Shown here: one piece after another, positions 46,527-55,128 of the stretch
Layout of the letters: the number at the start of each line of letters is the position of its first letter
How positions within the stretch are numbered: position 1 is the first letter of the stretch
Assembly (NCBI GenBank): GCA_963692465.1
Contig: OY829943.1
Coordinates: 2,728,001 to 2,792,000, forward strand
Direction: 5' to 3'
From: JAUZOB01 sp963692465
GTDB lineage: Bacteria; Bacteroidota; Bacteroidia; Bacteroidales; Prolixibacteraceae
Length of the DNA stretch: 64,000 nucleotides
Program-made: the position numbers and the translations under genes
The notes under the pieces: model-generated
Databases searched by the model: none
What the model was told of the DNA's origin: nothing
What the model saw: the letters and a program-made list of their open reading frames with translations, nothing else

Positions 46527-47945
46527 ATGAGAAAACTACTGTTTTTTCTGCTGATTATAACTGCTATTCAGGTTAATGCCCAAACGGATGAATTTCATCT
46601 GCCTTCGGTTATTAGTGATCATGCAGTATTTCAACAATCTTCGGAAGTTAAACTTTGGGGATGGAGTCCAAGCGTGTGGACTGTAAAGGTTGTAGGTAGC
46701 TGGAACCCTTCGGATACAGTATACGCAATTCCTGGACGAGATTGTAATTGGGAGGCGATGATTAAAACTCCGAAAGCAGGTGGGCCTTATTCTATTCGTT
46801 TTTACGGTTATCAAAATAAATTGGTAAGAGAGATTGATGATGTCGTTTTCGGGGAAGTATGGCTTTGTTCGGGACAATCGAACATGGAATTCAAAACACA
46901 GTGGAACATTGCAAATACTAAAAGTACATTGATTCCCCGAAGCAATAAGGAGATAAGATTTTTTCATGTGCCTGATGCTTACAATAATTATCCTCAAAAA
47001 GACTGTGTTGGAGAGTGGCAGGTTTGTGATGAGAAGACAGCTGCAGATTTTAGCTGTGTCGGTTATTATTTCGGCAGGAAACTGAATGAGGAATTAAATG
47101 TGCCGGTTGGAATGATCGGATCGTACTGGGGCGGGACGGCTATCCAGCCCTGGATGCCTAAAGAATCGTTTCGGAAAGATACATCCTTGAATACTGTGGC
47201 GGAACGAATCCTGCCTAAGTGGACACCTGTTGCCCAATCGGTAATGTTCAATGCAATGATTAATCCTGTTGCAAAGTACAAGATAGCAGGAGTGCTTTGG
47301 TATCAGGGCGAAGCAAATGCGGTAGATCGTAAAGGTTCTACGGAGAAGTCTGATGATTACGGGAGGCTCTTTAGTTCAATGATTTATGGATGGCGTGAGG
47401 CATTTCATACGGATTTTCCCTTTTATTTTGTGCAGATTGCTCCATGGAATGGGTATGAAAATCTGGATGGAGCATTGTTAAGAGAACAGCAGAATTTAAC
47501 ACTCTCTGTTCCTCGAACGGGAATGGTTGTTGTTGGAGATCTGGTTCAAGATGTTAAGAATCTTCATCCTGGAGGGAAACAAGAAATTGCAAATAGGCTT
47601 GCCAATGTTGCATTGAAAGAGCAGTATGGCAAGGGAGATATACAACCTTATTTTCCGCGTTTTGCCAATTTGAAGATTAATGGGAACAAAGCAATCGTAA
47701 CAGTAGCTTCGATAGGAAAGTTAAGTTATACCGAAAAGGGAATAAAGAATTTTCAAATAGCAGGAGAAAATCGGATTTTCTATCCGGCAAAGGCCTCTTT
47801 AGTTAAAGATGGTAGTATTGTATTGATCGCTAAAGAAGTGAAAAATCCGGTGGCTGTTCGTTATTGTTTTACGAACGATGGAGTTCCGAATTTGTTTGAT
47901 GTGAATAAATTGCCTTTGGTTCCATTCCGAACGGATAACTGGTAA
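46527..47945 (+). CDS. Sialate O-acetylesterase-type carbohydrate esterase
   Basis: A 472-residue protein with signal peptide (VNAQ). N-terminal beta-domain (LPSVISDHAVFQQSSEVKLW), then the SASA/SGNH domain with EVWLCSGQSNMEF (Ser near 116), IGSYWGGTAIQPW (~198), VLWYQGEANA (~255) and QDVKNLHPGGKQEIA with the catalytic His (~352). These enzymes remove O-acetyl groups from sialic acid or from plant and bacterial glycans. Here it would deacetylate the substrate before the glycosidases act. Name reflects family, not proven substrate. Confidence 0.9.
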   Translation: MRKLLFFLLIITAIQVNAQTDEFHLPSVISDHAVFQQSSEVKLWGWSPSVWTVKVVGSWNPSDTVYAIPGRDCNWEAMIKTPKAGGPYSIRFYGYQNKLVREIDDVVFGEVWLCSGQSNMEFKTQWNIANTKSTLIPRSNKEIRFFHVPDAYNNYPQKDCVGEWQVCDEKTAADFSCVGYYFGRKLNEELNVPVGMIGSYWGGTAIQPWMPKESFRKDTSLNTVAERILPKWTPVAQSVMFNAMINPVAKYKIAGVLWYQGEANAVDRKGSTEKSDDYGRLFSSMIYGWREAFHTDFPFYFVQIAPWNGYENLDGALLREQQNLTLSVPRTGMVVVGDLVQDVKNLHPGGKQEIANRLANVALKEQYGKGDIQPYFPRFANLKINGNKAIVTVASIGKLSYTEKGIKNFQIAGENRIFYPAKASLVKDGSIVLIAKEVKNPVAVRYCFTNDGVPNLFDVNKLPLVPFRTDNW

Positions 47946-48018
47946 TTTAAATGTCAAACGTTTTATGTTGAAAAAAAATTAATAAAGTGTTTCAGAATAG
48001 TTATAAACGAGGTGAAAA

Positions 48019-48999
48019 ATGAAGAGGGTAAAATTATTATTTGCGGTATTGGCTGTTTTGCTGTCATTAAATGCTTTTTGCGAAAAGCCTACACTAAAGT
48101 TTAAAGATCACAAATTCAGAATTGTTCAGTTTACAGACTTGCATTGGATAAATGACGCCAAATACGAGCAAGCCGATGATAGTACTTATATGTTGATGCG
48201 TAAGGTCATTGAAACGGAAAAACCCGACATGGTTGTTTTTACTGGAGATGTAGTGGTTTCTTCGGGTGCGACCAAGGGCTGGGAAAAACTGGATGATCTG
48301 ATGGGAGAGTTGAAGACTCCTTTTGCGGTTGCATTTGGAAATCATGATACAGAAACGGATCTTACCAAACCGCAGATCTTAAAGATATTAGAGAAAAGCT
48401 CATATAATCTCACCTACAATGCAGATAAGTCTATTGCGGGGGTAGGAAATTGCTCTTTCCCAATATTATCAGAGAATGGTAAGAAAGATAAATGGATTAT
48501 CTATCTATTTGACTCGCATGCCTATTCTCAGGTGAAGACTGTTAAGGGCTACGACTGGATTAAACATGATCAGATCGATTGGTACCGAAAACAGAGTGCT
48601 AACTATACCAAAGAAAATAGCAAGCCACTTCCGGCTCTTGCATTCTTCCATATCCCTGTTCCAGAATATGCAACGATTAAAAATCAGAAAGAAACAGTTG
48701 GTAATTGCGTTGAAGATGTTTGTTCTCCATCTTTAAATTCAGGTCTATTTGCTTCGTTTATTGATATGAAAGATGTGATGGGTGCATTTTGTGGACATGA
48801 TCATAACAACGACTATATCGGAACAATTGATAATATCTGTTTAGCTTATGGTCGGAAAACGGGTTATCCCGCTGCTTATAAGGAGGTTCTTGAACGTGGG
48901 GCCAGAGTTATTGACCTTTATGAAAACGATTCGAAATTTGACACTTATATCTGGGCTTTGTCCGGTCAGTCATTTAATTACACTTTCGAAAGAAAATAG
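48019..48999 (+). CDS. Secreted calcineurin-like metallophosphoesterase (paralogue of 3505-4497)
   Basis: A 326-residue protein with signal peptide ending NAFC/E. Metal-binding motifs in order: FTDLHWINDA (~34), VFTGDVVVSSG (~74), FGNHDTETD (~109), FFHIPVPE (~213) and FCGHDHNNDYIG (~258). It is alike over its whole length to the phosphoesterase at 3505-4497, including the shared stretch DHDQI..WYRKQSA and the end GQSFNYTFERK. It likely removes phosphate groups or cuts phosphodiesters from the imported substrate. The DUF4434 gene starts 3 bases after its stop. Confidence 0.89.
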   Translation: MKRVKLLFAVLAVLLSLNAFCEKPTLKFKDHKFRIVQFTDLHWINDAKYEQADDSTYMLMRKVIETEKPDMVVFTGDVVVSSGATKGWEKLDDLMGELKTPFAVAFGNHDTETDLTKPQILKILEKSSYNLTYNADKSIAGVGNCSFPILSENGKKDKWIIYLFDSHAYSQVKTVKGYDWIKHDQIDWYRKQSANYTKENSKPLPALAFFHIPVPEYATIKNQKETVGNCVEDVCSPSLNSGLFASFIDMKDVMGAFCGHDHNNDYIGTIDNICLAYGRKTGYPAAYKEVLERGARVIDLYENDSKFDTYIWALSGQSFNYTFERK

Positions 49000-49002
49000 A
49001 AA

Positions 49003-50331
49003 ATGAGAAGACAAAAAGTGAAAACAATATTGTTGGTTTGCTGTATGTGCTTTGGGATAGAGGTTGCTTGTGCTTCTAATGAGGATATTAAAGAGAAAAA
49101 TTTTCAGCAGGGATATCCGATTGCAGATGGGACTTTTATTCAGGATAATCTTATTGCAAAATGGACTGATGCCCGATGGCAACAGGAGTTGGCTGCATTA
49201 AAAGAGGCAGGAATGCATTATATTGTTTTTGCTCCGACTCTTCATTCAGATGCGAATGGTTATACGTATGCGAATTATCCGTGTAATATTCCGAATGTAA
49301 AGCCTGCTTATGCTTCCAATTTGGTGGAAAACTGTTTAAGAAATGCTCAGAAAGCTGGATTCAAAGTCTTCCTTGGCCTTAATTTTCATGAACGTTGGTG
49401 GAATTTTCCTTTTCCGGCTGAATGGCTTTGTCAACAAATGGAAATAGGGAATAAGGTTGCAGATGATTTGGTTAAACGATACAAGAAACGGTATGGTGAA
49501 GTCATGTATGGATGGTATTGGGTTTGGGAAGTGGATAATGTGAGTTGTACTACTCCTGAAAGGGAAGATGTTCTTATTAAAGCATTAAACATTAATCTGG
49601 ATCATGTGCATGCAATTACTCCTTCGATGCCTTTTATGCTCTGTCCTTATATGAATTACAGACTGGGGAGTGCTTCTGATTGCCGTAAGATGTGGGAGTA
49701 CGTGTTTGCCGGCTCTCATTTTCAGAAGGGTGATATTTTTGCACCACAGGATTGCGTCGGAGCTGGCGGATTGGACCTGGATCATCTGAATGAATGGTTT
49801 AGCGAATTACATAAGGCGGTTTTAACTAAAAGTGAGTTGCTATTCTGGTCTGATGCAGAAACATTTGATCAGCGGTTCTGGACGAGTGCCACAATTGATC
49901 GTTTGGTTCAGCAAATGAAGATTGTCCAGCCCTATGTTAGTAATGTTATCACTTTTGCCTATAGTCATTATGATAGTCCTTTCTATGTCAATGAAAACTT
50001 TCATAAGGCCTATTTGCATTATGTCCGATCCGGAGAATTACCGGTTGATTCCCAAACGCAACAAGCCGTTCAGCAGTTAAATATTCGTTCAGATGCTGAT
50101 AAAAAAAACATTTTAGAGTGGGTGGAACCAGCTAGCAGAGAAAATGTTGCCGGCTATTATATCTATCGGAATGAGGTGTTGATCGGGAATGTTCAAACGG
50201 ACCATTATGGAAATTGTAAAACGGAATTCGTTGATCGGTCTCTGGTTCAATCCGATTGCCGCTATGGAGTATGCTCTTATAATTGGGTGGGGACTACCTC
50301 TCCGGTTGTCTACGTGAATAGACCTCAATGA
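49003..50331 (+). CDS. DUF4434-type TIM-barrel protein with C-terminal Fn3-like domain (divergent copy 3)
   Basis: A 442-residue protein with an ordinary signal peptide (CMCFGIEVACAS), unlike the Tat-like copies 1 and 2. The barrel shows the equivalent acidic motifs: MYGWYWVWEVDNV (~168), IFAPQDCVGAGG (~245) and LLFWSDAETFDQR (~281). The last about 85 residues (LEWVEPASRENVAGYYIYRN) form a fibronectin-III-like domain. Distant from the other two but positionally matched at three acidic sites. Probably a surface or periplasmic glycosidase-like enzyme; activity unknown. Confidence 0.65.
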   Translation: MRRQKVKTILLVCCMCFGIEVACASNEDIKEKNFQQGYPIADGTFIQDNLIAKWTDARWQQELAALKEAGMHYIVFAPTLHSDANGYTYANYPCNIPNVKPAYASNLVENCLRNAQKAGFKVFLGLNFHERWWNFPFPAEWLCQQMEIGNKVADDLVKRYKKRYGEVMYGWYWVWEVDNVSCTTPEREDVLIKALNINLDHVHAITPSMPFMLCPYMNYRLGSASDCRKMWEYVFAGSHFQKGDIFAPQDCVGAGGLDLDHLNEWFSELHKAVLTKSELLFWSDAETFDQRFWTSATIDRLVQQMKIVQPYVSNVITFAYSHYDSPFYVNENFHKAYLHYVRSGELPVDSQTQQAVQQLNIRSDADKKNILEWVEPASRENVAGYYIYRNEVLIGNVQTDHYGNCKTEFVDRSLVQSDCRYGVCSYNWVGTTSPVVYVNRPQ

Positions 50332-50425
50332 AAACGGTTTGTGTTGAATTGACAAAATGAATAATCAACTGATTTTGAGATAAAAGGGATGACGTTTTTT
50401 TACAGAAGAATAAAGGATTTAAAAT

Positions 50426-51472
50426 ATGAAAACAGGAAAAGTATTGATGTTTGTATTTTGCTTCATCTTGTGTGGGGCATCTGCCGGTTGGGCAAAGAGT
50501 AGTAAGGCTCTTATTGAATTGGATAATTATCTGATTCCATTAAATCAAAAAGGGGCTCGTATAGGGAAGATTGTTTCTAAGTTCAGGGGAAAGATTGTAC
50601 TGGTAAAAGATACAACGGGCATTTTTGCAATCGACAGAAAAGGAAATATTAATCTGCGAAATGGAGTGGAACTTACTAAGTCAACACCTTCTTTTTGCTA
50701 TGGAATTACTATAGAATGCAATGGCATTCAGACTGATTTTGAATTGTTGAAAGATGAATTTATTCATAATAAGGTTGTTGCTCATCGTGGCGCCTGGAAA
50801 AATCATGATGCAAGTCAGAACTCACTAACATCGTTGAAGAATGCTATTGCTATTGGTTGTGAGGGATCGGAATTTGATGTCTGGCTTTCATCGGATAGTG
50901 CACTAATTATTTCCCATGACGGAACGATCGGAGGAAAAATAATTGAGCAAACAACGGCTGAAGAGTTGAAAAAAGTTTCTTTAAAAAATGGCGATTTTGT
51001 TCCGAATCTACAGGAATATCTGTTGGGAATAAAGGGGCAGAATAAGACTCGTTTGTTTTTGGAGATCAAGTCTTCCGCTATTAGTCAGGAACGCTCTATT
51101 GCACTAACTGATCGGATTGTTAAGATGGTGCACGATCTGAAGGTTCAGGCATGGGTTACCTATATCAGTTTTAATTATGATGTATTAAAGCATGTTAAGA
51201 AACTTGATCCCGGAGCAAAAACTGCTTATTTAGCTGGGGATAAAAAAATAGAACAGGTTAAATCGGATGGAATGGATGGAATAGATTATCCTTTTTATTC
51301 ATTTCATCATAATGATGGCATAACGGATAATGCTCATAAACTGGGATTAAGTGTCAATGTCTGGACAGTTGATAACAAAGAAGAGTTTAATTTTCTTTTG
51401 AAACAGGGGGTTGATTTAATAACGACCAACGAACCGGAAATGTTATTGGAAATTGTATCCGGTCAGAAGTAA
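50426..51472 (+). CDS. Secreted glycerophosphodiester phosphodiesterase (GDPD)
   Basis: A 348-residue protein with signal peptide (cleavage near GWAKS). An N-terminal extension of about 100 residues precedes the GDPD TIM barrel: VVAHRGAWKNHDASQNSL (~119), GCEGSEFDVWLSSD (~146; metal-binding Glu/Asp), LIISHDGTIGG (~163), RLFLEIKSS (~209) and NVWTVDNKEEF (~310) followed by GVDLITTNEPE. The family hydrolyses glycerophosphodiesters to an alcohol and glycerol-3-phosphate; some members act on teichoic acids. Its presence beside a phosphoesterase and alpha-galactosidase is the best clue that the substrate holds phosphodiester bonds. Confidence 0.9.
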   Translation: MKTGKVLMFVFCFILCGASAGWAKSSKALIELDNYLIPLNQKGARIGKIVSKFRGKIVLVKDTTGIFAIDRKGNINLRNGVELTKSTPSFCYGITIECNGIQTDFELLKDEFIHNKVVAHRGAWKNHDASQNSLTSLKNAIAIGCEGSEFDVWLSSDSALIISHDGTIGGKIIEQTTAEELKKVSLKNGDFVPNLQEYLLGIKGQNKTRLFLEIKSSAISQERSIALTDRIVKMVHDLKVQAWVTYISFNYDVLKHVKKLDPGAKTAYLAGDKKIEQVKSDGMDGIDYPFYSFHHNDGITDNAHKLGLSVNVWTVDNKEEFNFLLKQGVDLITTNEPEMLLEIVSGQK

Positions 51473-51496
51473 AGATTGTTATATCGGAACAATCTT
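51472..51496 (+). other. Hairpin directly after the GDPD stop codon
   Basis: Perfect 9-bp stem AAGATTGTT / AACAATCTT with a 7-base loop, starting on the last base of the GDPD gene. The tail is GTTGTTGGGG, not a good T-run, so it is probably a weak terminator or processing site. The gap of about 120 bases to the next gene is longer than most gaps upstream, so a new transcription unit could begin at the ribokinase gene. Confidence 0.42.
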
Positions 51497-51591
51497 GTTG
51501 TTGGGGTTATTGTAATTATATCTGATCCGTTTCTCTGGATAAGAAGGTTGTTTCATAAATAAATCTGAGAAACCATTAAAACTAACTGAAT

Positions 51592-52506
51592 ATGAATAAA
51601 GCAAAAATATTGGTTGTGGGTAGCAGTAATACCGACATGGTGGTTAAATCTGCCCACTTGCCCCGTCCCGGAGAAACCATCTTGGGAGGATCTTTCTTAA
51701 TGAACCCCGGAGGTAAAGGGGCTAATCAGGCAGTTGCAGCGGTACGTTTAGGTGCCGAAGTTTCATTCGTCTGTAAAATCGGGAAAGATGTTTTTGGTAA
51801 GGAGGCTAAAACACTATTTGAAAAAGAAGGGATGAATATCTCTGGTCTTATTGTTGATCCTAAAAATCCGTCAGGAGTGGCCTTGATCATGGTTGATGAA
51901 AAGGCAGAAAACTGCATTTCTGTGGCCTCTGGGGCGAATGCAAATCTTTTACCTTCCGATCTGGGAGATATTAAAGCATTACTCGAAAAGGCTGACATTG
52001 TTCTTTTACAACTTGAAATTCCAATGGAAACAGTTGAGTATGTCGCTCATCTGGCAGCTCAAATGGGTAAACGGGTTATTCTTAATCCGGCACCCGCACA
52101 AGACCTTTCGTCAGGATTATTAAAAGATCTTTTCCTTATCACTCCAAATGAAACGGAAGCCGGAATGATCTCCGGGGTAATTGTTCGTGATCACGATTCG
52201 GCTGTCGAGGCTGCCCGTAAAATATGCAAGATGGGAGTTCATGGAGTGGTCATTACGATGGGGTCTCATGGGGTACTCATCTATGAAGATGGAAAATCAG
52301 AAACCATTCCGGCATTTAAAGTTGATGCGGTCGATACAACAGCTGCCGGAGATGTTTTTAACGGAGCTTTGTCTGTTGCTTTATCCGAAGGGAAAAGTCT
52401 TTCAGAGGCATCTGTATTTGCAGCTCAGTCTGCAGCAATATCGGTAACCCGTATGGGGGCACAGGCATCAGTGCCTTATCGTAAAGAGATTGATCATTTA
52501 ATCTAA
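51592..52506 (+). CDS. rbsK: Ribokinase (PfkB family)
   Basis: A 304-residue cytoplasmic kinase. The N-terminal VVGSSNTDMVVKSAHLPRPG, the MNPGGKGANQAVAAVRLGAE ribose-binding motif (~41) and VDTTAAGDVFNGAL (~245) with the catalytic Asp are ribokinase-typical, better than for fructokinase or adenosine kinase. It phosphorylates ribose to ribose-5-phosphate. The next genes are a sugar-nucleotide-type glycohydrolase and a permease, so it likely uses ribose released from the imported compound. Overlap is absent; the next frame starts 1-16 bases downstream. Confidence 0.92.
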   Translation: MNKAKILVVGSSNTDMVVKSAHLPRPGETILGGSFLMNPGGKGANQAVAAVRLGAEVSFVCKIGKDVFGKEAKTLFEKEGMNISGLIVDPKNPSGVALIMVDEKAENCISVASGANANLLPSDLGDIKALLEKADIVLLQLEIPMETVEYVAHLAAQMGKRVILNPAPAQDLSSGLLKDLFLITPNETEAGMISGVIVRDHDSAVEAARKICKMGVHGVVITMGSHGVLIYEDGKSETIPAFKVDAVDTTAAGDVFNGALSVALSEGKSLSEASVFAAQSAAISVTRMGAQASVPYRKEIDHLI

Positions 52507-52522
52507 AATGGAATTAATCAAT

Positions 52523-54067
52523 ATGAGAAAGAAATATTTACTGGTTGCATTAATGACTATTAGTCTCGGAATTCCTGTCTGTTATTCACAGCAGACCGAT
52601 TCATTGATTTCGGCAACAAAGACACTAAGCAAGGCTACTTTGCAGGATAAGGTAAAGGGCGGTTGGGCTGGAAAGACAATTGGGTGTACCTATGGTGGAC
52701 CGATTGAATATCAGTATAATGGAATGATGGTTCAGGATTATATCCCGATTGAATGGAATGATGATCGGGTTAAGTTCTACTATGACACTTTCCCTGGATT
52801 GTATGATGATTTATATATGGATCTGTCTTTTGTGGATGTGTTTGCTAAGTTGGGACTTGATGCACCGATTGATTCTTTTGCATTGAAATTTGCCAAGGCC
52901 GGCTACACGTTATGGCATGCCAATCAGTCTGCCCGATATAATATTCTTCACGGCATTATGCCTCCTGCGTCGGGGAACTGGTTGAATAACCCACATGCAG
53001 ATGATATCGATTATCAGATTGAGGCTGATTATGCCGGATTAATGTCTCCTGGAATGCCCAATACTGCTTCTGAATTTTCGGATAAGATAGGTCATATGAT
53101 AACCTACGGTAACGGATGGTACGGAGGTGTTTTTGTTGGAGCAATGTATTCTGAGGCATTCGTCTCGAATGATATCAATCAAGTGGTATCGGAAGCACTG
53201 AAAACGATTCCTGAGAATAGTGATTATTATCGCTGTATGAGTGATATTATAAAATGGCATAATCAATATCCTAATGATTGGAAAAGTACTTGGTTTGAGT
53301 GCCAGAAAAAATGGAGTGAAGATGTTGGTTGTCCTGATGGTGTCTTTCTTCCCTTAGATATCGATGCAATATTGAATAGCGCTTATGTTACTATTGGATT
53401 ACTATACGGACAAGGCGATTTTGCCAAAACAATTGACATTGCAACCCGTTGTGGTGAAGATGCCGATTGTAATCCGTCTACTGCAGGTGGAATATTGGGA
53501 ACGATGCTGGGATATAGTAATATTCCTGAATACTGGAAAAAGAGTCTGAATAAAGTAGCGGACAGGGACTTTTCATACACGGATATCTCCTTAAACAAAG
53601 CCTATGATATGACCTATAAACTGGCGTTGGATGTTTTGGCAAAACATGGCGTCGATGTTAGCCAAGATTCTGTGACTTTGACTTATCAGCAACCAGTGGC
53701 CGTTAAATATGAAAAGTCATTTGAGGGACTTTATCCGGTTAGTAAGATTGCTGTAGGGAAACAGATATCCAAGAATCCCATTGTTTCTTTTGAGGGAACA
53801 GGGGTCGTTTTTAAAGGCTATGTAGAAAGCAAAGACCCTAATTATGTCGCAAAGGTAGAAATGACGATTGATGGTAAGAAAGTAGAAACAGCTTCGCTGC
53901 CTGCGTCTTATCAATTAAGACGGAATGATTTGTTTTGGAATTATCAGTTGTCCAAAGGAAAACATACTGCAACATTTAAATGGTTAAATCCCCAAAGCAA
54001 TTCAGCTGTGAATTTTGGAGATGCTATTATTTATTCAGATACGCCTAATAAACCAATTTATCAATAA
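52523..54067 (+). CDS. Secreted ADP-ribosylglycohydrolase-family protein
   Basis: A 514-residue protein; ATG at 52523 begins the signal peptide (LLVALMTISLGIPVCYS), while an ATG at 52508 only adds five residues. The ADP-ribosylglycohydrolase fold (all-helical, dinuclear metal) is recognised from KGGWAGKTIGCTYGGPIEYQ (~43), PGLYDDLYMDLSFVDVF (~90), and ATRCGEDADCNPSTAGGILG (~305). The Asp-rich DDLYMD and GEDAD motifs would bind magnesium. The last 130 residues form a beta-domain (GVVFKGYVESKDPNYVAKV), probably carbohydrate binding. Secretion makes DNA/protein ADP-ribose removal unlikely; cleavage of a ribosyl or other N/O-glycosidic bond of an extracellular substrate fits the operon better. 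Confidence 0.85.
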   Translation: MRKKYLLVALMTISLGIPVCYSQQTDSLISATKTLSKATLQDKVKGGWAGKTIGCTYGGPIEYQYNGMMVQDYIPIEWNDDRVKFYYDTFPGLYDDLYMDLSFVDVFAKLGLDAPIDSFALKFAKAGYTLWHANQSARYNILHGIMPPASGNWLNNPHADDIDYQIEADYAGLMSPGMPNTASEFSDKIGHMITYGNGWYGGVFVGAMYSEAFVSNDINQVVSEALKTIPENSDYYRCMSDIIKWHNQYPNDWKSTWFECQKKWSEDVGCPDGVFLPLDIDAILNSAYVTIGLLYGQGDFAKTIDIATRCGEDADCNPSTAGGILGTMLGYSNIPEYWKKSLNKVADRDFSYTDISLNKAYDMTYKLALDVLAKHGVDVSQDSVTLTYQQPVAVKYEKSFEGLYPVSKIAVGKQISKNPIVSFEGTGVVFKGYVESKDPNYVAKVEMTIDGKKVETASLPASYQLRRNDLFWNYQLSKGKHTATFKWLNPQSNSAVNFGDAIIYSDTPNKPIYQ

Positions 54068-54085
54068 CACTTAAACTCTAAAAAG

Positions 54086-55087
54086 ATGTTTATAGTACAA
54101 AATTACCCTTTATCTATTTTGTTTTGTGTGGTTACCATGTTCTGCTGGGGATCATGGGGAAATACGCAAAAACTTGCATCTAAAACCTGGCGGTATGAGT
54201 TTTTCTACTGGGATTATGTGATCGGTCTTTTGTTGTTTTCAGTCTTATCTGCATTTACACTCGGAAGCTTTGGTGATCAGGGACGTAGTTTTTTAGCTGA
54301 TTTATCACAAGCTGCTCCGTCAAATATTGGTAGTGCATTATTGGGAGGAATTATTTTTAATGCATCGAATATCCTTTTATCCGCAGCGATTGCAACTTGT
54401 GGAATGTCGGTCGCATTTCCGGTGGGTGTAGGATTGGCATTGGTCCTTGGTGTTCTGGTTAATTACTTTGGAGCCGCCAAAGGAGAACCGACTTATATTT
54501 TTATCGGGGTCTTTTTAATTGCGATTGCGATTGTGTTAAATGGGTTTGCCTATAAAAAAGCATTAGTCGGAACGAAAAAGCTTTCCTCAAAAGGAATTAT
54601 TCTATCGGTTAGTGCCGGCTTGATCATGGCTTTCTTTTACAGGTTTGTGGCTGCATCAATGGATTTGAATAATTTCAATGCTCCAGCTGCCGGGAAGATG
54701 ACCCCCTATACGGCCGTATTTATCTTCGCTATCGGTGTTTTCCTTAGCAATTTTCTATTTAATACAATTGCGATGAAAAGGCCGGTTGAAGGAGCTCCTG
54801 TTTCTATATCGGGTTATTTTAAAGGAAACATGAAGACCCATCTAATCGGACTATTAGGCGGAGGAATCTGGTGCCTTGGTGAATCATTCAGTATGATTGC
54901 TTCCGAAAAAGCCGGAGCGGCAATTTCTTATGGCCTGGGACAAGGAGCAACGTTGATCTCTGCTTTATGGGGAATTTTGATCTGGAAAGAATTTAAAGGA
55001 GCACCTAAATCTTCGACTCAACTGAATATTGCCATGTTTGTGTTGTTCATTATTGGTCTTGCATTTTTAATCTGTGCCGGTGCCTAA
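54086..55087 (+). CDS. DMT-type permease (GRP/ureide-permease-like), probable sugar or nucleoside importer
   Basis: A 333-residue inner-membrane protein with about ten helices. The N-terminal MFCWGSWGNTQKLA and WRYEFFYWDYVIGLLLFS, plus LGGIIFNASNILLSAAIATC (~90) and GGGIWCLGESFSMIASEKAG (~258), resemble the glucose/ribose (GRP) and ureide-permease families of the DMT superfamily. Placed 18 bases after the glycohydrolase and two genes after ribokinase, it likely brings ribose or the released sugar into the cytoplasm. Direct substrate unknown; export is also possible for DMT proteins. Confidence 0.75.
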   Translation: MFIVQNYPLSILFCVVTMFCWGSWGNTQKLASKTWRYEFFYWDYVIGLLLFSVLSAFTLGSFGDQGRSFLADLSQAAPSNIGSALLGGIIFNASNILLSAAIATCGMSVAFPVGVGLALVLGVLVNYFGAAKGEPTYIFIGVFLIAIAIVLNGFAYKKALVGTKKLSSKGIILSVSAGLIMAFFYRFVAASMDLNNFNAPAAGKMTPYTAVFIFAIGVFLSNFLFNTIAMKRPVEGAPVSISGYFKGNMKTHLIGLLGGGIWCLGESFSMIASEKAGAAISYGLGQGATLISALWGILIWKEFKGAPKSSTQLNIAMFVLFIIGLAFLICAGA

Positions 55088-55128
55088 TTCAATTTCTTTA
55101 TTCATTTTAACGCTTTAACTCAGAAAGA

